A DNA stretch of 37,137 bases from Coriobacteriaceae bacterium (GTDB taxonomy: Bacteria > Actinomycetota > Coriobacteriia > Coriobacteriales > Atopobiaceae): NCBI GenBank assembly GCA_003862195.1, contig QOUO01000018.1:1-37137 (forward strand). The letters are read 5' to 3'. Of this stretch, positions 16,125 through 24,276 are shown one piece after another. The notes under the pieces are model-generated. The model did not search any database and was not told the DNA's origin. It saw only the letters and a list, made by a program, of their open reading frames with translations. The position numbers and the translations under genes are program-made. Each line of letters starts with the position of its first letter. Positions within the stretch are counted from its first letter, which is position 1.

Positions 16125-17413
16125 TGCTAACCACCCAACAGCTTGCAGACATCGAGCAGAACCCCTACAAGGCGGACTTCCCGCTGCTCGCACAGAACCC
16201 CGACCTCACGTTCCTGGACAGCGCCGCCACGGCGCAGCGCCCGGAGGTCGTGCTCGACGCGGAGCGCACGTTCTACACCACGATGAACGCCAACCCCCTG
16301 CGCGGCCTGTACCGCCTCTCCGTCGAGGCGACCGAGGCCATCGACGAGGCCCGCAAGACCATCGCGCGCTTCATCGGCGCGGTGGACGAGAAGGGCGACC
16401 CCCAGGGCAACCAGATCGTCTTCACCCGCAACGCCTCCGAGTCGCTCAACCTCGTGGCGCGCACGCTGGGACCCAAGGTCGTGCTCGGCCCGGACGACGA
16501 GGTCGTCATCAGCATCATGGAGCACCACTCCAACCTGATCCCGTGGCAGCAGCTCTGCCGTGCCACGGGCGCCAAGCTCACGTACCTGCGCCTGGACGAT
16601 GACTTCCGCATCACGCCGGAGGAGGTCGCCGCCAAGATCGGCCCGCACACCAAGATCGTGTCCGTCACGCAGGTCAGCAACGTCCTGGGCGTCCAGAACG
16701 ACGTCAAGGCCATCGCGCGGCGCGCGCACGAGGTCGGCGCCTACATGGTGGTCGACGGCGCGCAGTCCGTGCCCCACGTCCCAGTCAACGTGCGGGACCT
16801 CGACTGCGACCTCATGGCCTTCTCGGCCCATAAGCTGGGCGGCCCGATGGGCATCGGCGTGCTGTGGGGAAAGAGCGAGGTGCTCGACGCCATGCCGCCG
16901 TTCCTCACGGGTGGCGAGATGATCGACTCCGTGACGGAGACGGACGCCGTCTGGGCGCCCGTGCCGCAGAAGTTCGAGGCCGGCACGCAGGACGCCGCCG
17001 GCTCCTTCGCGACCAAGGCCGCCATCGACTACCTCGCAAGCAAGGACATGGCCAAGCTCGAGGCGCGCGAGCGCGAGCTTGCCACCTACCTTACCGACCG
17101 CCTGAACGACCTCCCCTACGTGGACGTCATCGGCCCCAAGGACGGCAGCAGGCACGTGAGCGCGGTCGCGTTCAACGTGCGCGGCGTGCACCCGCACGAC
17201 GTGGCCTCGATCCTGGACATGTCCAACGTCTGCATCCGCGCCGGCCACCACTGCGCGCAGCCGCTGCTCAACTACCTCGAGGTGGAGAACCGCGCCACCT
17301 GCCGCGCGAGCGTGGCGTTCTATAACGACAAGGCCGACATCGACCGCCTGGTCGAGGGGCTGGACAAGGTCTGGTCCATCTTTGGCGGCGCCGTCGACAC
17401 GAAGGAGGCGTAG
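16124..17413 (+). CDS. sufS: Cysteine desulfurase SufS
   Basis: This 429-residue PLP-dependent group II cysteine desulfurase takes sulfur from L-cysteine as an enzyme persulfide. Lys237 in SAHKLGGPMGIG is the PLP Schiff-base lysine. Cys377 in RAGHHCAQPLL is the persulfide cysteine. The MEHHSNLIPW block (132-141) and DGAQSVPH (211-218) are family cofactor and substrate segments. Start ATG 16124 overlaps the sufD stop. The N-terminal residues QNP appear twice, producing CAGAACCCC strings similar to the intergenic palindrome arms; this is taken as coincidence. The stop is followed by sufU with its AAGGAGG site inside the sufS end. Confidence 0.97.
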   Translation: MLTTQQLADIEQNPYKADFPLLAQNPDLTFLDSAATAQRPEVVLDAERTFYTTMNANPLRGLYRLSVEATEAIDEARKTIARFIGAVDEKGDPQGNQIVFTRNASESLNLVARTLGPKVVLGPDDEVVISIMEHHSNLIPWQQLCRATGAKLTYLRLDDDFRITPEEVAAKIGPHTKIVSVTQVSNVLGVQNDVKAIARRAHEVGAYMVVDGAQSVPHVPVNVRDLDCDLMAFSAHKLGGPMGIGVLWGKSEVLDAMPPFLTGGEMIDSVTETDAVWAPVPQKFEAGTQDAAGSFATKAAIDYLASKDMAKLEARERELATYLTDRLNDLPYVDVIGPKDGSRHVSAVAFNVRGVHPHDVASILDMSNVCIRAGHHCAQPLLNYLEVENRATCRASVAFYNDKADIDRLVEGLDKVWSIFGGAVDTKEA

Positions 17414-17414
17414 C

Positions 17415-17924
17415 ATGGACCGCTCCACACCGGCAAGCCTGTACAACGCGCAGTTCATGGACCACGTCGCCCACCCCGACTACAAGTACCAGATGGACGA
17501 CCCCACCTACACCCACTACGGCGTCAACCCCTCCTGTGGGGACGAGCTCACGTTCTCCGTCAAGATCGGGGACGACGGCCGCATCGAGGAGGCCGCCTAC
17601 CAGGGCCACGGCTGTGCCGTGAGCCAGGCCTCGGCCGACATGATGAGCGACCTCATGGTGGACAAGACCCCCCAGGAGGCCATCGAGCTCTGCAAGCTCT
17701 TCGGCCGCATGGTCAGGGGAGAAGAGACGGACGATTCAAAGCTCGCGGCCCTCGACGAGGCCGCGTCCCTCAAGGACGTGAGCCACATGCCCGCGCGCGT
17801 GAAGTGCGCGGAGCTTGCGTGGCGCACCCTCGAGGAGATGCTCGAGAACGGCTCCGGCGAGCCTGGCTCCACCGCGACCGCCAGCTGCACGATGCCGCCT
17901 CACACCCACGACGGGCAGGAGTAG
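17415..17924 (+). CDS. sufU: SufU zinc-dependent sulfurtransferase (IscU/NifU-like)
   Basis: SufU accepts the SufS persulfide by zinc-ligand exchange and passes it to SufBCD. The 169-residue protein keeps the SufU zinc ligands C41, D43, C67 and C131 (B. subtilis: C41, D43, C66, C128), with the usual insert between the second and third cysteines and no LPPVK motif of IscU. A roughly 22-residue Ser/Thr/His C-terminal tail with one more cysteine is additional to the fold. Start ATG 17415 directly follows the sufS stop and has GAAGGAGG upstream; a start 11 codons earlier would lie inside sufS. Confidence 0.95.
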   Translation: MDRSTPASLYNAQFMDHVAHPDYKYQMDDPTYTHYGVNPSCGDELTFSVKIGDDGRIEEAAYQGHGCAVSQASADMMSDLMVDKTPQEAIELCKLFGRMVRGEETDDSKLAALDEAASLKDVSHMPARVKCAELAWRTLEEMLENGSGEPGSTATASCTMPPHTHDGQE

Positions 17925-17929
17925 GCACC

Positions 17930-18388
17930 ATGGCTTCCATGTTCTCCACAAAGGGGCGCTACGCCCTCAGGATCATGGGCGACCTGGCCACTCACCCCGG
18001 TTGGGTGTCGCTCGGCGACGTCGCGAAGCGCCAGGGCATCTCGCGCAAGTACCTGGAGCAGGTCGTCTCGCTCATGCACAAGGCGGGCTTCGTGGAGAGC
18101 CTGCGCGGCAAGGGCGGCGGCTACCGGCTCACGCGCGAGCCTCGCGAGTACACGCTTGGCGCGATCCTGCGCGCGGCGGAGGGTTCCCTGGCTCCGGTCG
18201 ACTGCCTGGACTGCACCAACGACCACATCTGTCCGCAGTTCGAGACCTGTCCCACGGTCACGATGTGGCGTGACCTAGGCAAGGTGACGGCATCGTACCT
18301 GGACAGCAAGACGCTCCAGGACATAGTGGACCAGATGCACGAGCGCGCGGACGGCGCTGCGGAGGAGCCTGCGAGCCCTGCGCACTAG
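17930..18388 (+). CDS. Rrf2 family Fe-S-type transcriptional regulator
   Basis: The 152-residue protein is a winged-helix Rrf2 regulator of the IscR/SufR/RirA group. Residues 5-70 hold STKGRYALRIMGDLA, the recognition helix region ISRKYLEQVVSLMHKAG and the wing LRGKGGGYRLTR. Cysteines at 92, 95, 101 and 107 lie where IscR-like proteins bind a 2Fe-2S or 4Fe-4S cluster, so DNA binding probably depends on Fe-S supply. It is the last suf gene, six bases after sufU, with AGGAG upstream of ATG 17930 (ATG 17939 is an alternative). It is a good candidate for binding the dyad over the suf promoter, which would give feedback control; that link is inference. Confidence 0.92.
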   Translation: MASMFSTKGRYALRIMGDLATHPGWVSLGDVAKRQGISRKYLEQVVSLMHKAGFVESLRGKGGGYRLTREPREYTLGAILRAAEGSLAPVDCLDCTNDHICPQFETCPTVTMWRDLGKVTASYLDSKTLQDIVDQMHERADGAAEEPASPAH

Positions 18389-18427
18389 CGAACGCACCGT
18401 GCGCCAACAAGAACGACGCACCAGCAA

Positions 18428-18463
18428 GGGGTCGCCATGTCACACGGCATGGCGACCCCCTTT
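18428..18463 (+). terminator. suf operon terminator
   Basis: Perfect 12-bp arms GGGGTCGCCATG (18428-18439) and CATGGCGACCCC (18448-18459) around an 8-nt loop are followed by CTTT. It lies 40 bp after the rrf2 stop. Confidence 0.85.
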
Positions 18464-18823
18464 CCTATCTAGCGCCACGGGCTGGGCGAGCGTCTGAAGC
18501 CCCCCGACAAGAATTTTTGGACCTCGTGCACTTGAAGGGGGTTTGAGGGTACTTTTGCCCGCCCCAGACACCAAGCCAATACGGGACAACCGACGTTCAG
18601 TCATGTCAATTAGTCATTCGTACCAGATGCCGCGGAGCAAGTCACCATCAGTCGCCCAAATTGGGTCTCGAGCTCCAAATTCCGCCCGCCAAAGCACCCT
18701 CAAACCCCGGCCGCGTGCAACGCAGTCGGAAATTCCTTCCGCAGACAGCTCTCGGGAATGGACAGGCTCAAACCGCGCCGTTCGGCCAGGCGCCTCAGGC
18801 AGCACACCCAGCCGCCACAGCCC
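18464..18823. other. Convergent gene-free region around the inverted-end element
   Basis: Apart from the element at 18527-18719, the stretch 18755-18842 reads on the plus strand as a Gln/Ala/Pro-rich string (NGQAQTAPFGQAPQAAHP) with no start or domain. Such strings are common linkers in coriobacterial zinc-ribbon proteins, so it may be a gene remnant. Otherwise nothing is seen. Confidence 0.3.
18527..18719. mobile_element. Possible miniature element with about 31-bp imperfect inverted ends
   Basis: Left arm: TGCAC (18527-18531), six unmatched bases, GGGGTTTGAGGGT (18538-18550), then ACTTTTG. Right arm (18689-18719), read on the minus strand: TGCAC, six unmatched bases, GGGGTTTGAGGGT, then GCTTTGG. 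The two 13-bp blocks are exact complements. The 131-bp interior encodes nothing recognisable and holds the 11-bp palindrome CCCAAATTGGG. No clear target-site duplication is seen. The symmetry fits a MITE-like or REP-like element; transposition is not shown. Confidence 0.45.
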
Positions 18824-19810
18824 CTACTCCTCCACAGCCTGAACGTCCCAGGCATGGTTGCTGATGAAGTTGTAGCACGCCATCGAGACCTGCTCGTCAT
18901 CCTCACCCAGTTGCAGGACCTGGTCGTAACCAATCTTCCCGCCAGTGGAAAGGTCGATCAACGCCCTCAGCCCTTGCGTGGAAACCCCAAAGCTGTCCAG
19001 ACTGCCGTTCGCATTGGCGTCCGCCACGAGCCACGGCCAGTTGGGAGCCCAGACCTCGACATGGTGGTCGCCTATCGCCTGGCTGTACATCATGGCGTAG
19101 CCGACGTCTCCCGCCACGTCCGGCTCCGTGCCGTCCATGTAGTACAGCTCGGCCAGCTCGCCCTTGTAGGACGCGGAGGCGTTCTCGTATCCCTTGGCAT
19201 AAATGACGAGGCCGTCAGCGACCTTCACGACGTCCACCTTGTCGCGCCAGTAGGAAGGCAGCGTGCACCTGAAGTGCTCCGCCTCCACCACGTAGGCCGA
19301 GTCGCTCGTCGTCGCAGACCCACCGCCCGAGTCGTTCGATCCGTTCGTGGTGTTCGAGGTTCCATTCGTCTGGTTCGACTTGTCTGCGGCCCCATCGGAA
19401 TCCGACTTGTCCGAGTCGTTTGCCTTCGCGTCGCCCGCGGACTTGCCGGACTTCCCCTTCGCCTTCGGCTTCTTTACGACCTTCTGCGCCGCAGTCTGCC
19501 CCCTGCCCGTCGTGGACGTCGCAATCGCATACACACCCAGGCCGGCTACCACGACGGCAAGCACGATCGCCGTCACGACCAGCCACTTGGGAACCGAGCC
19601 CTTCGGCTTGCCGCCATGGTCGCCGTCTCCGCTGGCTGGCACCTCCGCCGCATCCGCGCTGGTCGGCGGCACGGGACTCGCCGCCGCCCCGTCGTCCAAG
19701 GCATCCGCGGCATCGCCAGCACGCGACCGCGCCTCGCTCAGGTCGAACCCGCATTGCGTGCAGAACTTCGTGTCGTCTGGCAGCTCGCTGCCGCAGTTGG
19801 GACAGAACAT
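18824..19810 (-). CDS. Zinc-ribbon, single-pass membrane protein with Ser/Thr-rich linker
   Basis: The 328-residue protein starts with a C4 zinc ribbon, C3, C6, C17 and C20 (FCPNCGSEL, KFCTQCG). It is followed by an acidic linker, one transmembrane segment at about 75-97 (WLVVTAIVLAVVVAGLGVYAI), a Lys-rich then Ser/Asn/Thr-rich stalk, and a C-terminal extracellular domain from about 170 (HFRCTLPSYWRDKVDVVKVADGL). The last domain resembles small lipid- or ligand-shielding alpha/beta domains found with coriobacterial zinc-ribbon proteins, but has no known activity. Start ATG 19810 has GGAGGGC upstream; a longer frame adds 12 unsupported residues. The gene is isolated and convergent with the suf operon. 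Confidence 0.8.
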   Translation of the reverse strand: MFCPNCGSELPDDTKFCTQCGFDLSEARSRAGDAADALDDGAAASPVPPTSADAAEVPASGDGDHGGKPKGSVPKWLVVTAIVLAVVVAGLGVYAIATSTTGRGQTAAQKVVKKPKAKGKSGKSAGDAKANDSDKSDSDGAADKSNQTNGTSNTTNGSNDSGGGSATTSDSAYVVEAEHFRCTLPSYWRDKVDVVKVADGLVIYAKGYENASASYKGELAELYYMDGTEPDVAGDVGYAMMYSQAIGDHHVEVWAPNWPWLVADANANGSLDSFGVSTQGLRALIDLSTGGKIGYDQVLQLGEDDEQVSMACYNFISNHAWDVQAVEE

Positions 19811-19965
19811 CTTGCCCTCCGCATGCGTCACGCGGGCGGACCACACCCGCAGCGACTTTCAGGTCCTTTGCAAGAAGTATGACCCAGCGGCGCGCCGGCG
19901 TTGCGTCGCATTCGGCGCGCGGTCTCTGCAGCCAACCCGCCGCACCCGCCGCAACCTCGCGCCAA

Positions 19966-19998
19966 CAAGAAAGGGGCCAGCCTCGCGGCCAGCCCCTA
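19966..19998 (-). terminator. Terminator of the aldolase gene
   Basis: On the minus strand an 11-bp stem (AGGGGCTGGCC / GGCTGGCCCCT, two G-U pairs) with a short loop is followed by TTTCTT. It is about 60 bp downstream of the aldolase stop. Confidence 0.75.
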
Positions 19999-20013
19999 AA
20001 CGCTCTAAAGCAA

Positions 20014-20031
20014 GGGAGAAGATCTTCTCCC
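20014..20031. repeat. Perfect palindrome made of fused motif cores
   Basis: GGGAGAAGATCTTCTCCC is an exact 18-bp palindrome 30 bp downstream of the aldolase stop. Each half is the GGGAGAAG core of the dispersed motif, so this is a back-to-back pair. The adjacent terminator suggests a role at transcript ends. Confidence 0.7.
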
Positions 20032-20059
20032 CTATCGAACCCCTAACGGGAGGTGAGGC

Positions 20060-20932
20060 TTATGCCCAGCCCTTGCCGTCGGAGCCGAAGTCCTTGATGA
20101 GGCCCTCGGCGGTGTCGACGATGGCATCGAAGCCCGGCTTCAGGAACTTGCGAGGATCGTAGTTCTTGCCCTCGAGGTCCTTGCCGCTCTCGACGTACTT
20201 GCGCATCGCGGCGTGGAAGGCAAGCTGCAGCTCGGTGTTGATGTTGATCTTGGCGACGCCGAGGCTGACGGCCTTGAGCACCTGCTCCTTGGGGATGCCG
20301 GAGCCACCGTGGAGGACGAGCGGCAGGTCGCCGGTCTTGGCCTGGATGGCGGCCAGACGGTCGAAGTTCAGGCCCTTCCAGTTTGCGGGATAGGGGCCGT
20401 GGATGTTGCCGATGCCGCAGGCCAGGAAGTCGACGCCCAGCTCGGCGATGGCAGCGCACTGCTCGGGATCGGCCAGCTCGCCCTCGGCGGTGACGCCGTC
20501 CTCGGTGCCGCCGATGCCGCCGACCTCAGCCTCGATGGACAGGCCCTTGGAGTGGGCGAGCTTCACGAGCTCCTTGGTGTGGTCGATGTTGGTCTGGAAC
20601 TCGGCCTCGTGGGAGCCGTCGTACATGATGGAGGTGAAGCCGGCGTCGATGCACTTGAAGCAGTCCTCATAGGAGCCGTGGTCGAGGTGCAGCGCGACGG
20701 GGACGGTAATGTTCATGGAGTCAAGCATGTCACGGACGACGTCGGCGACGGTCTTGAAGCCCTTCTGCCACTTGGCTGCGCCGGACGTGCACTGGATGAT
20801 GACCGGGGACTGGGTCTCCTCGGCCGCGGTGAGGATGGAGCGGGTCCACTCGAGGTCGTTGGTGTTGAAGGCTGCGATTCCGTAATGGCCAGCCTTTGCC
20901 GCCTGAAGCATGTGAGCAGCGTTAACGAGCAT
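20060..20932 (-). CDS. fba: Class II fructose-bisphosphate aldolase
   Basis: The 290-residue zinc aldolase splits fructose-1,6-bisphosphate in glycolysis; tagatose-bisphosphate aldolases (GatY/KbaY) share the fold, so substrate is inferred. Catalytic D84 and zinc ligand H85 are in LHLDHGS. E136 is in IEAEVG. Zinc ligands H178 (GNIHGPY) and H208 (LHGGSGIP) are present, and the phosphate-binding KININTEL block is near 228-235. Start ATG 20932 follows GGAGGT at four bases; four codons upstream are rejected. An AT-rich TAATATATC tract at about 20970-20980 on the minus strand may be its -10. The gene is single, with its own terminator. Confidence 0.92.
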   Translation of the reverse strand: MLVNAAHMLQAAKAGHYGIAAFNTNDLEWTRSILTAAEETQSPVIIQCTSGAAKWQKGFKTVADVVRDMLDSMNITVPVALHLDHGSYEDCFKCIDAGFTSIMYDGSHEAEFQTNIDHTKELVKLAHSKGLSIEAEVGGIGGTEDGVTAEGELADPEQCAAIAELGVDFLACGIGNIHGPYPANWKGLNFDRLAAIQAKTGDLPLVLHGGSGIPKEQVLKAVSLGVAKININTELQLAFHAAMRKYVESGKDLEGKNYDPRKFLKPGFDAIVDTAEGLIKDFGSDGKGWA

Positions 20933-21291
20933 GTGTACCTCCATTTGACGTGATGGACGTTCTCACTTCAGATATATTACCGCGAAATTTCCCGCCTAAT
21001 CCCCGGGGCGAAAGCTTATGCGGAATTTTGCCCTTCTCGTCCACTTGTCCCCGATTTGTATGCATTTGCCGCGCGGGTGCCGCGGGCGAGAAGGACGGCA
21101 CCCCAGGTCGCGGCCCCTTCGGGACGCGGGCGGCGCTGGCGGCGCACTGCAGCGTCCGTTACGGCTTACATTGACTTCATGAAGTTGTGGCGCCGCGGGG
21201 GCCGATGCCTATAGTCGGGTAAGCAATTCTTGAGGGATGCCCGCCGCGTGGCGGGCGCGGCTCCGCGCGGCGGGGCCAAACACAGGAAGGG
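20933..21291. other. Divergent intergenic region between fba and the Thr/Ser-rich membrane protein gene
   Basis: It carries the AT-rich fba promoter zone near 20965-20995, a degenerate motif copy near 21030 and a full dispersed-motif copy at 21084-21096. A perfect 12-bp palindrome ACTTCATGAAGT (21174-21185), a TATAGT -10-like hexamer at about 21210-21215 for the plus-strand gene, and a GCCCGCC/GGCGGGC hairpin (21239-21256) just before that gene's ribosome binding site follow. No coding frame is supported. Confidence 0.5.
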
Positions 21292-22623
21292 TTGGTCTTT
21301 CGATTGGCTTTCGACCAGATGAATCGCCAGTACGACGCGGCTTCGGCGGACAAGACGACCGTGCAGCCCAGGGGCTCGTACCAGGCGGGCGGCGCACGGC
21401 AGACGGGCCAGGCGGGTGGTACCTACCAGCCGCAGGGCTACGGCTACCAGACGCGCCAGCAAAGCTATGCGGCAGACAAGACGACGGTGGCCCCGGCGGG
21501 CCAGGCGGGCCGGCGCCCCGGCAGGACGACGGCGACCCCGCGCGACGCGTACGGCAGCGCGTATCGCGACGCCTACCAGGCGGACCGCACGCAGGTGGCG
21601 CCCGCGGCGCAAGGCGAGGGCGACGGCAGCCAGCCGCAAGACGGCAAGAAGGGCATCCTGTCCGAGTTTTCCGGCTCGGCGGTCATCGCGAGTGCGCTCG
21701 CGTCCGTCACGTCCTTTGCGCTGCAGTCCAAGATCGGCCTCGCCGGCTCGCTCATCGGCGTGGGCGTGGCCGCCGCAGCGACGACCATCGCGTCGCAGGT
21801 CTACAAGGGCATGCTGAGCGCCTCCGCAGAGAAGCTCAAGGGACTCTCCAACGACTCCCCCGCCGACGACGCGGACAGCCTCACGCAGAACCTGCGCTCC
21901 GACGCGGGCACCACGCAGGCGTGGGCCACGCCCGTCTCGCTTGACGACGCGGCCCAGACCGAGGGCGTGGCGGAATCCGGCACGCCCATCGCGCCGCAGA
22001 GCATGCGCAGCGCGGCCCAGACCAGGCACGGCAAGGTCGTCAAGCGCCGCACCGCCATCGTGCTGGCGGCCGCCGCGATTGCCGCCGTGCTCGTGTACGC
22101 GCTCGTCGTGAACCTCGCGACGGCCGGCCAGGGCATCGGCCCCACCACCACCGCAACCACGTCCCAGACGCAGTCCACGGACAGCAGCCAGACCGACTCC
22201 ACGGCAGACAACCAGAAGAGTACGGACGCCAACGCCAAGTCTGACGCTAACAAGCAGAAGGACGAGAAGGGCGACTCCAAGTCCTCCAACGGCACCTCTG
22301 GCACGAGCAGCACGGACTCCGGCACCGGCGCGTCATCCAACTCTGGCACCAGCTCCACCAGCGGCAGCGGCACGAGCTCCACCTCCGGCACCAGCTCGAC
22401 CAGCGGCAGCGGCACCGGCTCCAACTCCACCTCGGGCTCTGGCACCAGCTCCAACTCCGGCAACTCCGGCTCCACGGACAGCGGCAACACCAGCTCAGGC
22501 ACCGGCACCAACTCCGGCTCCAGCGACAGCGACTCGAGCACCACGTCCAACTCCGGAACCAGCACGAGCGGCAACTCCGCCAAGTCCACCGGCACCACGA
22601 GCACGACCTCGAGCACGAACTAG
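21292..22623 (+). CDS. Membrane protein with repeated DKTTV motifs and Ser/Thr/Gly-rich tail
   Basis: I do not recognise a named family. Possible starts are TTG 21292, TTG 21304 and ATG 21319; AGGAAGG at 21284 lies close to the first. The N-terminal cytoplasmic part contains ADKTTVQP, ADKTTVAP and ADRTQVAP in Gly/Gln/Tyr-rich sequence. A Gly/Ala-rich hydrophobic stretch (SGSAVIASALASVTSFALQ...GSLIGVGVAAAATTIAS, about residues 125-165) follows, then a basic anchor and one clear transmembrane segment near residues 253-278 (RRTAIVLAAAAIAAVLVYALVV). The last 150 or so residues are low-complexity Ser/Thr/Gly/Asn and presumably lie outside the membrane. A GGGGGAGAAG motif copy overlaps the stop codon. 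It is not an operon partner of the aminopeptidase by sequence, though it ends only 90 bp before it. Confidence 0.75.
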   Translation: MVFRLAFDQMNRQYDAASADKTTVQPRGSYQAGGARQTGQAGGTYQPQGYGYQTRQQSYAADKTTVAPAGQAGRRPGRTTATPRDAYGSAYRDAYQADRTQVAPAAQGEGDGSQPQDGKKGILSEFSGSAVIASALASVTSFALQSKIGLAGSLIGVGVAAAATTIASQVYKGMLSASAEKLKGLSNDSPADDADSLTQNLRSDAGTTQAWATPVSLDDAAQTEGVAESGTPIAPQSMRSAAQTRHGKVVKRRTAIVLAAAAIAAVLVYALVVNLATAGQGIGPTTTATTSQTQSTDSSQTDSTADNQKSTDANAKSDANKQKDEKGDSKSSNGTSGTSSTDSGTGASSNSGTSSTSGSGTSSTSGTSSTSGSGTGSNSTSGSGTSSNSGNSGSTDSGNTSSGTGTNSGSSDSDSSTTSNSGTSTSGNSAKSTGTTSTTSSTN

Positions 22624-22712
22624 TTCTTCTCCCCCGCACGCGCCGGCGGCCGGCGCGGCGCAGGCAACCGCAAGACAGACGCCCCAACCGCACGCGAACG
22701 AAAGGACCCCAC

Positions 22713-24164
22713 ATGGAACGACCCAACGCATGGCTCGACTACACGGACGCGCAGCTGGACGACCTGACGCGCATCTGCGACGGATACAAGGGCTTCATCA
22801 GCGCAAACAAGACGGAGCGGGAGTTCTGCGCGGCCGCCGTGGCCCAGGCCCGCGAGGCCGGCTATCACGACCTGTCGGAGCTCGTGGAGCAGGGCACGGC
22901 GCTAAAGCCAGGTGACAGGATCTACTGCTCCAACCACGGCAAGGGCCTGCTCCTGATCGAGCTGGGAACGGAGCCGCTCGCGCGCGGCCTCAACATCCTG
23001 GGCGCGCACATCGACTCGCCGCGCCTGGACGTGAAGCAGAACCCGCTGGAAGAGAAGAGCGAGCTAGCCACGCTGGACACGCACTACTACGGCGGCATCA
23101 AGAAGTATCAGTGGGTCACCATCCCGCTGGCAATCCACGGCGTCATCTGCAAGAAGGACGGCACGACCGTGCCCGTGTGCGTGGGCGAGGCGCCGGACGA
23201 CCCCGTGTTCTGCGTGTCTGACCTGCTGATTCACCTCTCCAAGGAGCAGCTTGCCAAGACCGCCGCGGACGTGATCGAGGGCGAGCTGCTCGACGTGATC
23301 GTAGGCAACCGCCCCGTCAAGGTGAACAAGCCCGCGGCCGGCGCGGGCACCGACGATGCCGCGGCCGAGAAGGACGGCTCCGCCGACGGAAAGGCAGCCG
23401 CAAAGGAGGCCGTGAAGGCGGGAGTGCTCGATCTTCTCGCCCGCGAACTGGGCGTGAGCGAGGAGGACTTCCTTTCCGCCGAGCTCGAGGTCGTGCCGGC
23501 CGGCCCCGCGCGCGACCTGGGGCTTGACCGCTCGCTCATCCTGGGCTACGGGCAGGACGACAGCTCGTGCGCCTACCCCAGCCTCGTGGCGCAGCTCGAG
23601 TGCGAGGCGCCGCGGCGCACGGCCGTCACGATCCTGGTGGACAAGGAGGAGATCGGCTCCGTGGGTGCCACGGGCATGACCAGCAGGTTCTTTGAGGACG
23701 CGATTGCCGAGGTCATGGAGCTGGCCGGCGAGGGCGGCGAGCTGGCGCTGCGTCGCTGCCTGCGCAGGTCGCGCATGCTGAGCTCCGACGTGAGCGCGGC
23801 GTACGACCCGAGCTACGCATCAGTCTTCGAACCAAAGAACTCCTGCTACCTGGGGCACGGCCTCACGTTCAACAAGTACACGGGCAGCCGCGGCAAGTCC
23901 GGCTCCAACGACGCGAATGCCGAGTACGTGGCGCTGATCCGCCGTTGCATGGACGATGCGGGCGTGCACTTCCAGACCGCCGAGCTGGGCAAGGTCGACG
24001 CGGGCGGCGGCGGAACCATCGCCTACATCCTGGCGAAGTACGGCATGGACGTGATTGACTGCGGCGTGCCGGTGCTGTCGATGCACGCGCCGTGGGAGGC
24101 CACGAGCAAGGCCGACGTGTACGAGGCGTACCGCGGGTACAAGGCGTTCCTGCAGCTAGACTAG
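22713..24164 (+). CDS. M18 family metalloaminopeptidase
   Basis: The 483-residue cytosolic aminopeptidase belongs to family M18 (aspartyl aminopeptidase / ApeB type), which removes N-terminal residues using two zinc ions. Metal and catalytic positions: H99 (GAHIDSPR), D282/D283 (GYGQDDSSCAYP), the Glu pair E312/E313 in DKEEIGSVG, D359 (SSDVSAAYDP) and H458 (SMHAPWE). Length is close to the usual 430-480; an Ala/Lys-rich insert at about 208-235 accounts for the excess. Start ATG 22713 follows AAAGGA. A CTTCTCGCCC motif copy lies inside the coding sequence in the opposite reading sense (23433), one of the few that does not encode GEK. Confidence 0.92.
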   Translation: MERPNAWLDYTDAQLDDLTRICDGYKGFISANKTEREFCAAAVAQAREAGYHDLSELVEQGTALKPGDRIYCSNHGKGLLLIELGTEPLARGLNILGAHIDSPRLDVKQNPLEEKSELATLDTHYYGGIKKYQWVTIPLAIHGVICKKDGTTVPVCVGEAPDDPVFCVSDLLIHLSKEQLAKTAADVIEGELLDVIVGNRPVKVNKPAAGAGTDDAAAEKDGSADGKAAAKEAVKAGVLDLLARELGVSEEDFLSAELEVVPAGPARDLGLDRSLILGYGQDDSSCAYPSLVAQLECEAPRRTAVTILVDKEEIGSVGATGMTSRFFEDAIAEVMELAGEGGELALRRCLRRSRMLSSDVSAAYDPSYASVFEPKNSCYLGHGLTFNKYTGSRGKSGSNDANAEYVALIRRCMDDAGVHFQTAELGKVDAGGGGTIAYILAKYGMDVIDCGVPVLSMHAPWEATSKADVYEAYRGYKAFLQLD

Positions 24165-24199
24165 CTGCGGATTCTAGTCCGACATAGTTGCAAGTTTGT

Positions 24200-24239
24200 G
24201 GCGCGCGGCCTCCCGACGGGGTCGCGCGCCTTTCCGTTT
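24200..24239 (+). terminator. Terminator of the M18 aminopeptidase gene
   Basis: GGCGCGCG (24200-24207) pairs with CGCGCGCC (24223-24230), followed by TTTCCGTTT. It lies 35 bp after the stop and just before array C. Confidence 0.8.
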
Positions 24240-24276
24240 GGGGCGGGCGAGCGCTGCCGGCTGGTCCTGGGGATGC

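Noticed and set aside
16155-16203. Two CAGAACCCC strings at the start of sufS resembling palindrome arms
   Set aside because: They encode the QNP residues of a normal SufS N-terminus, have no inverted partner, and match only part of the arm.
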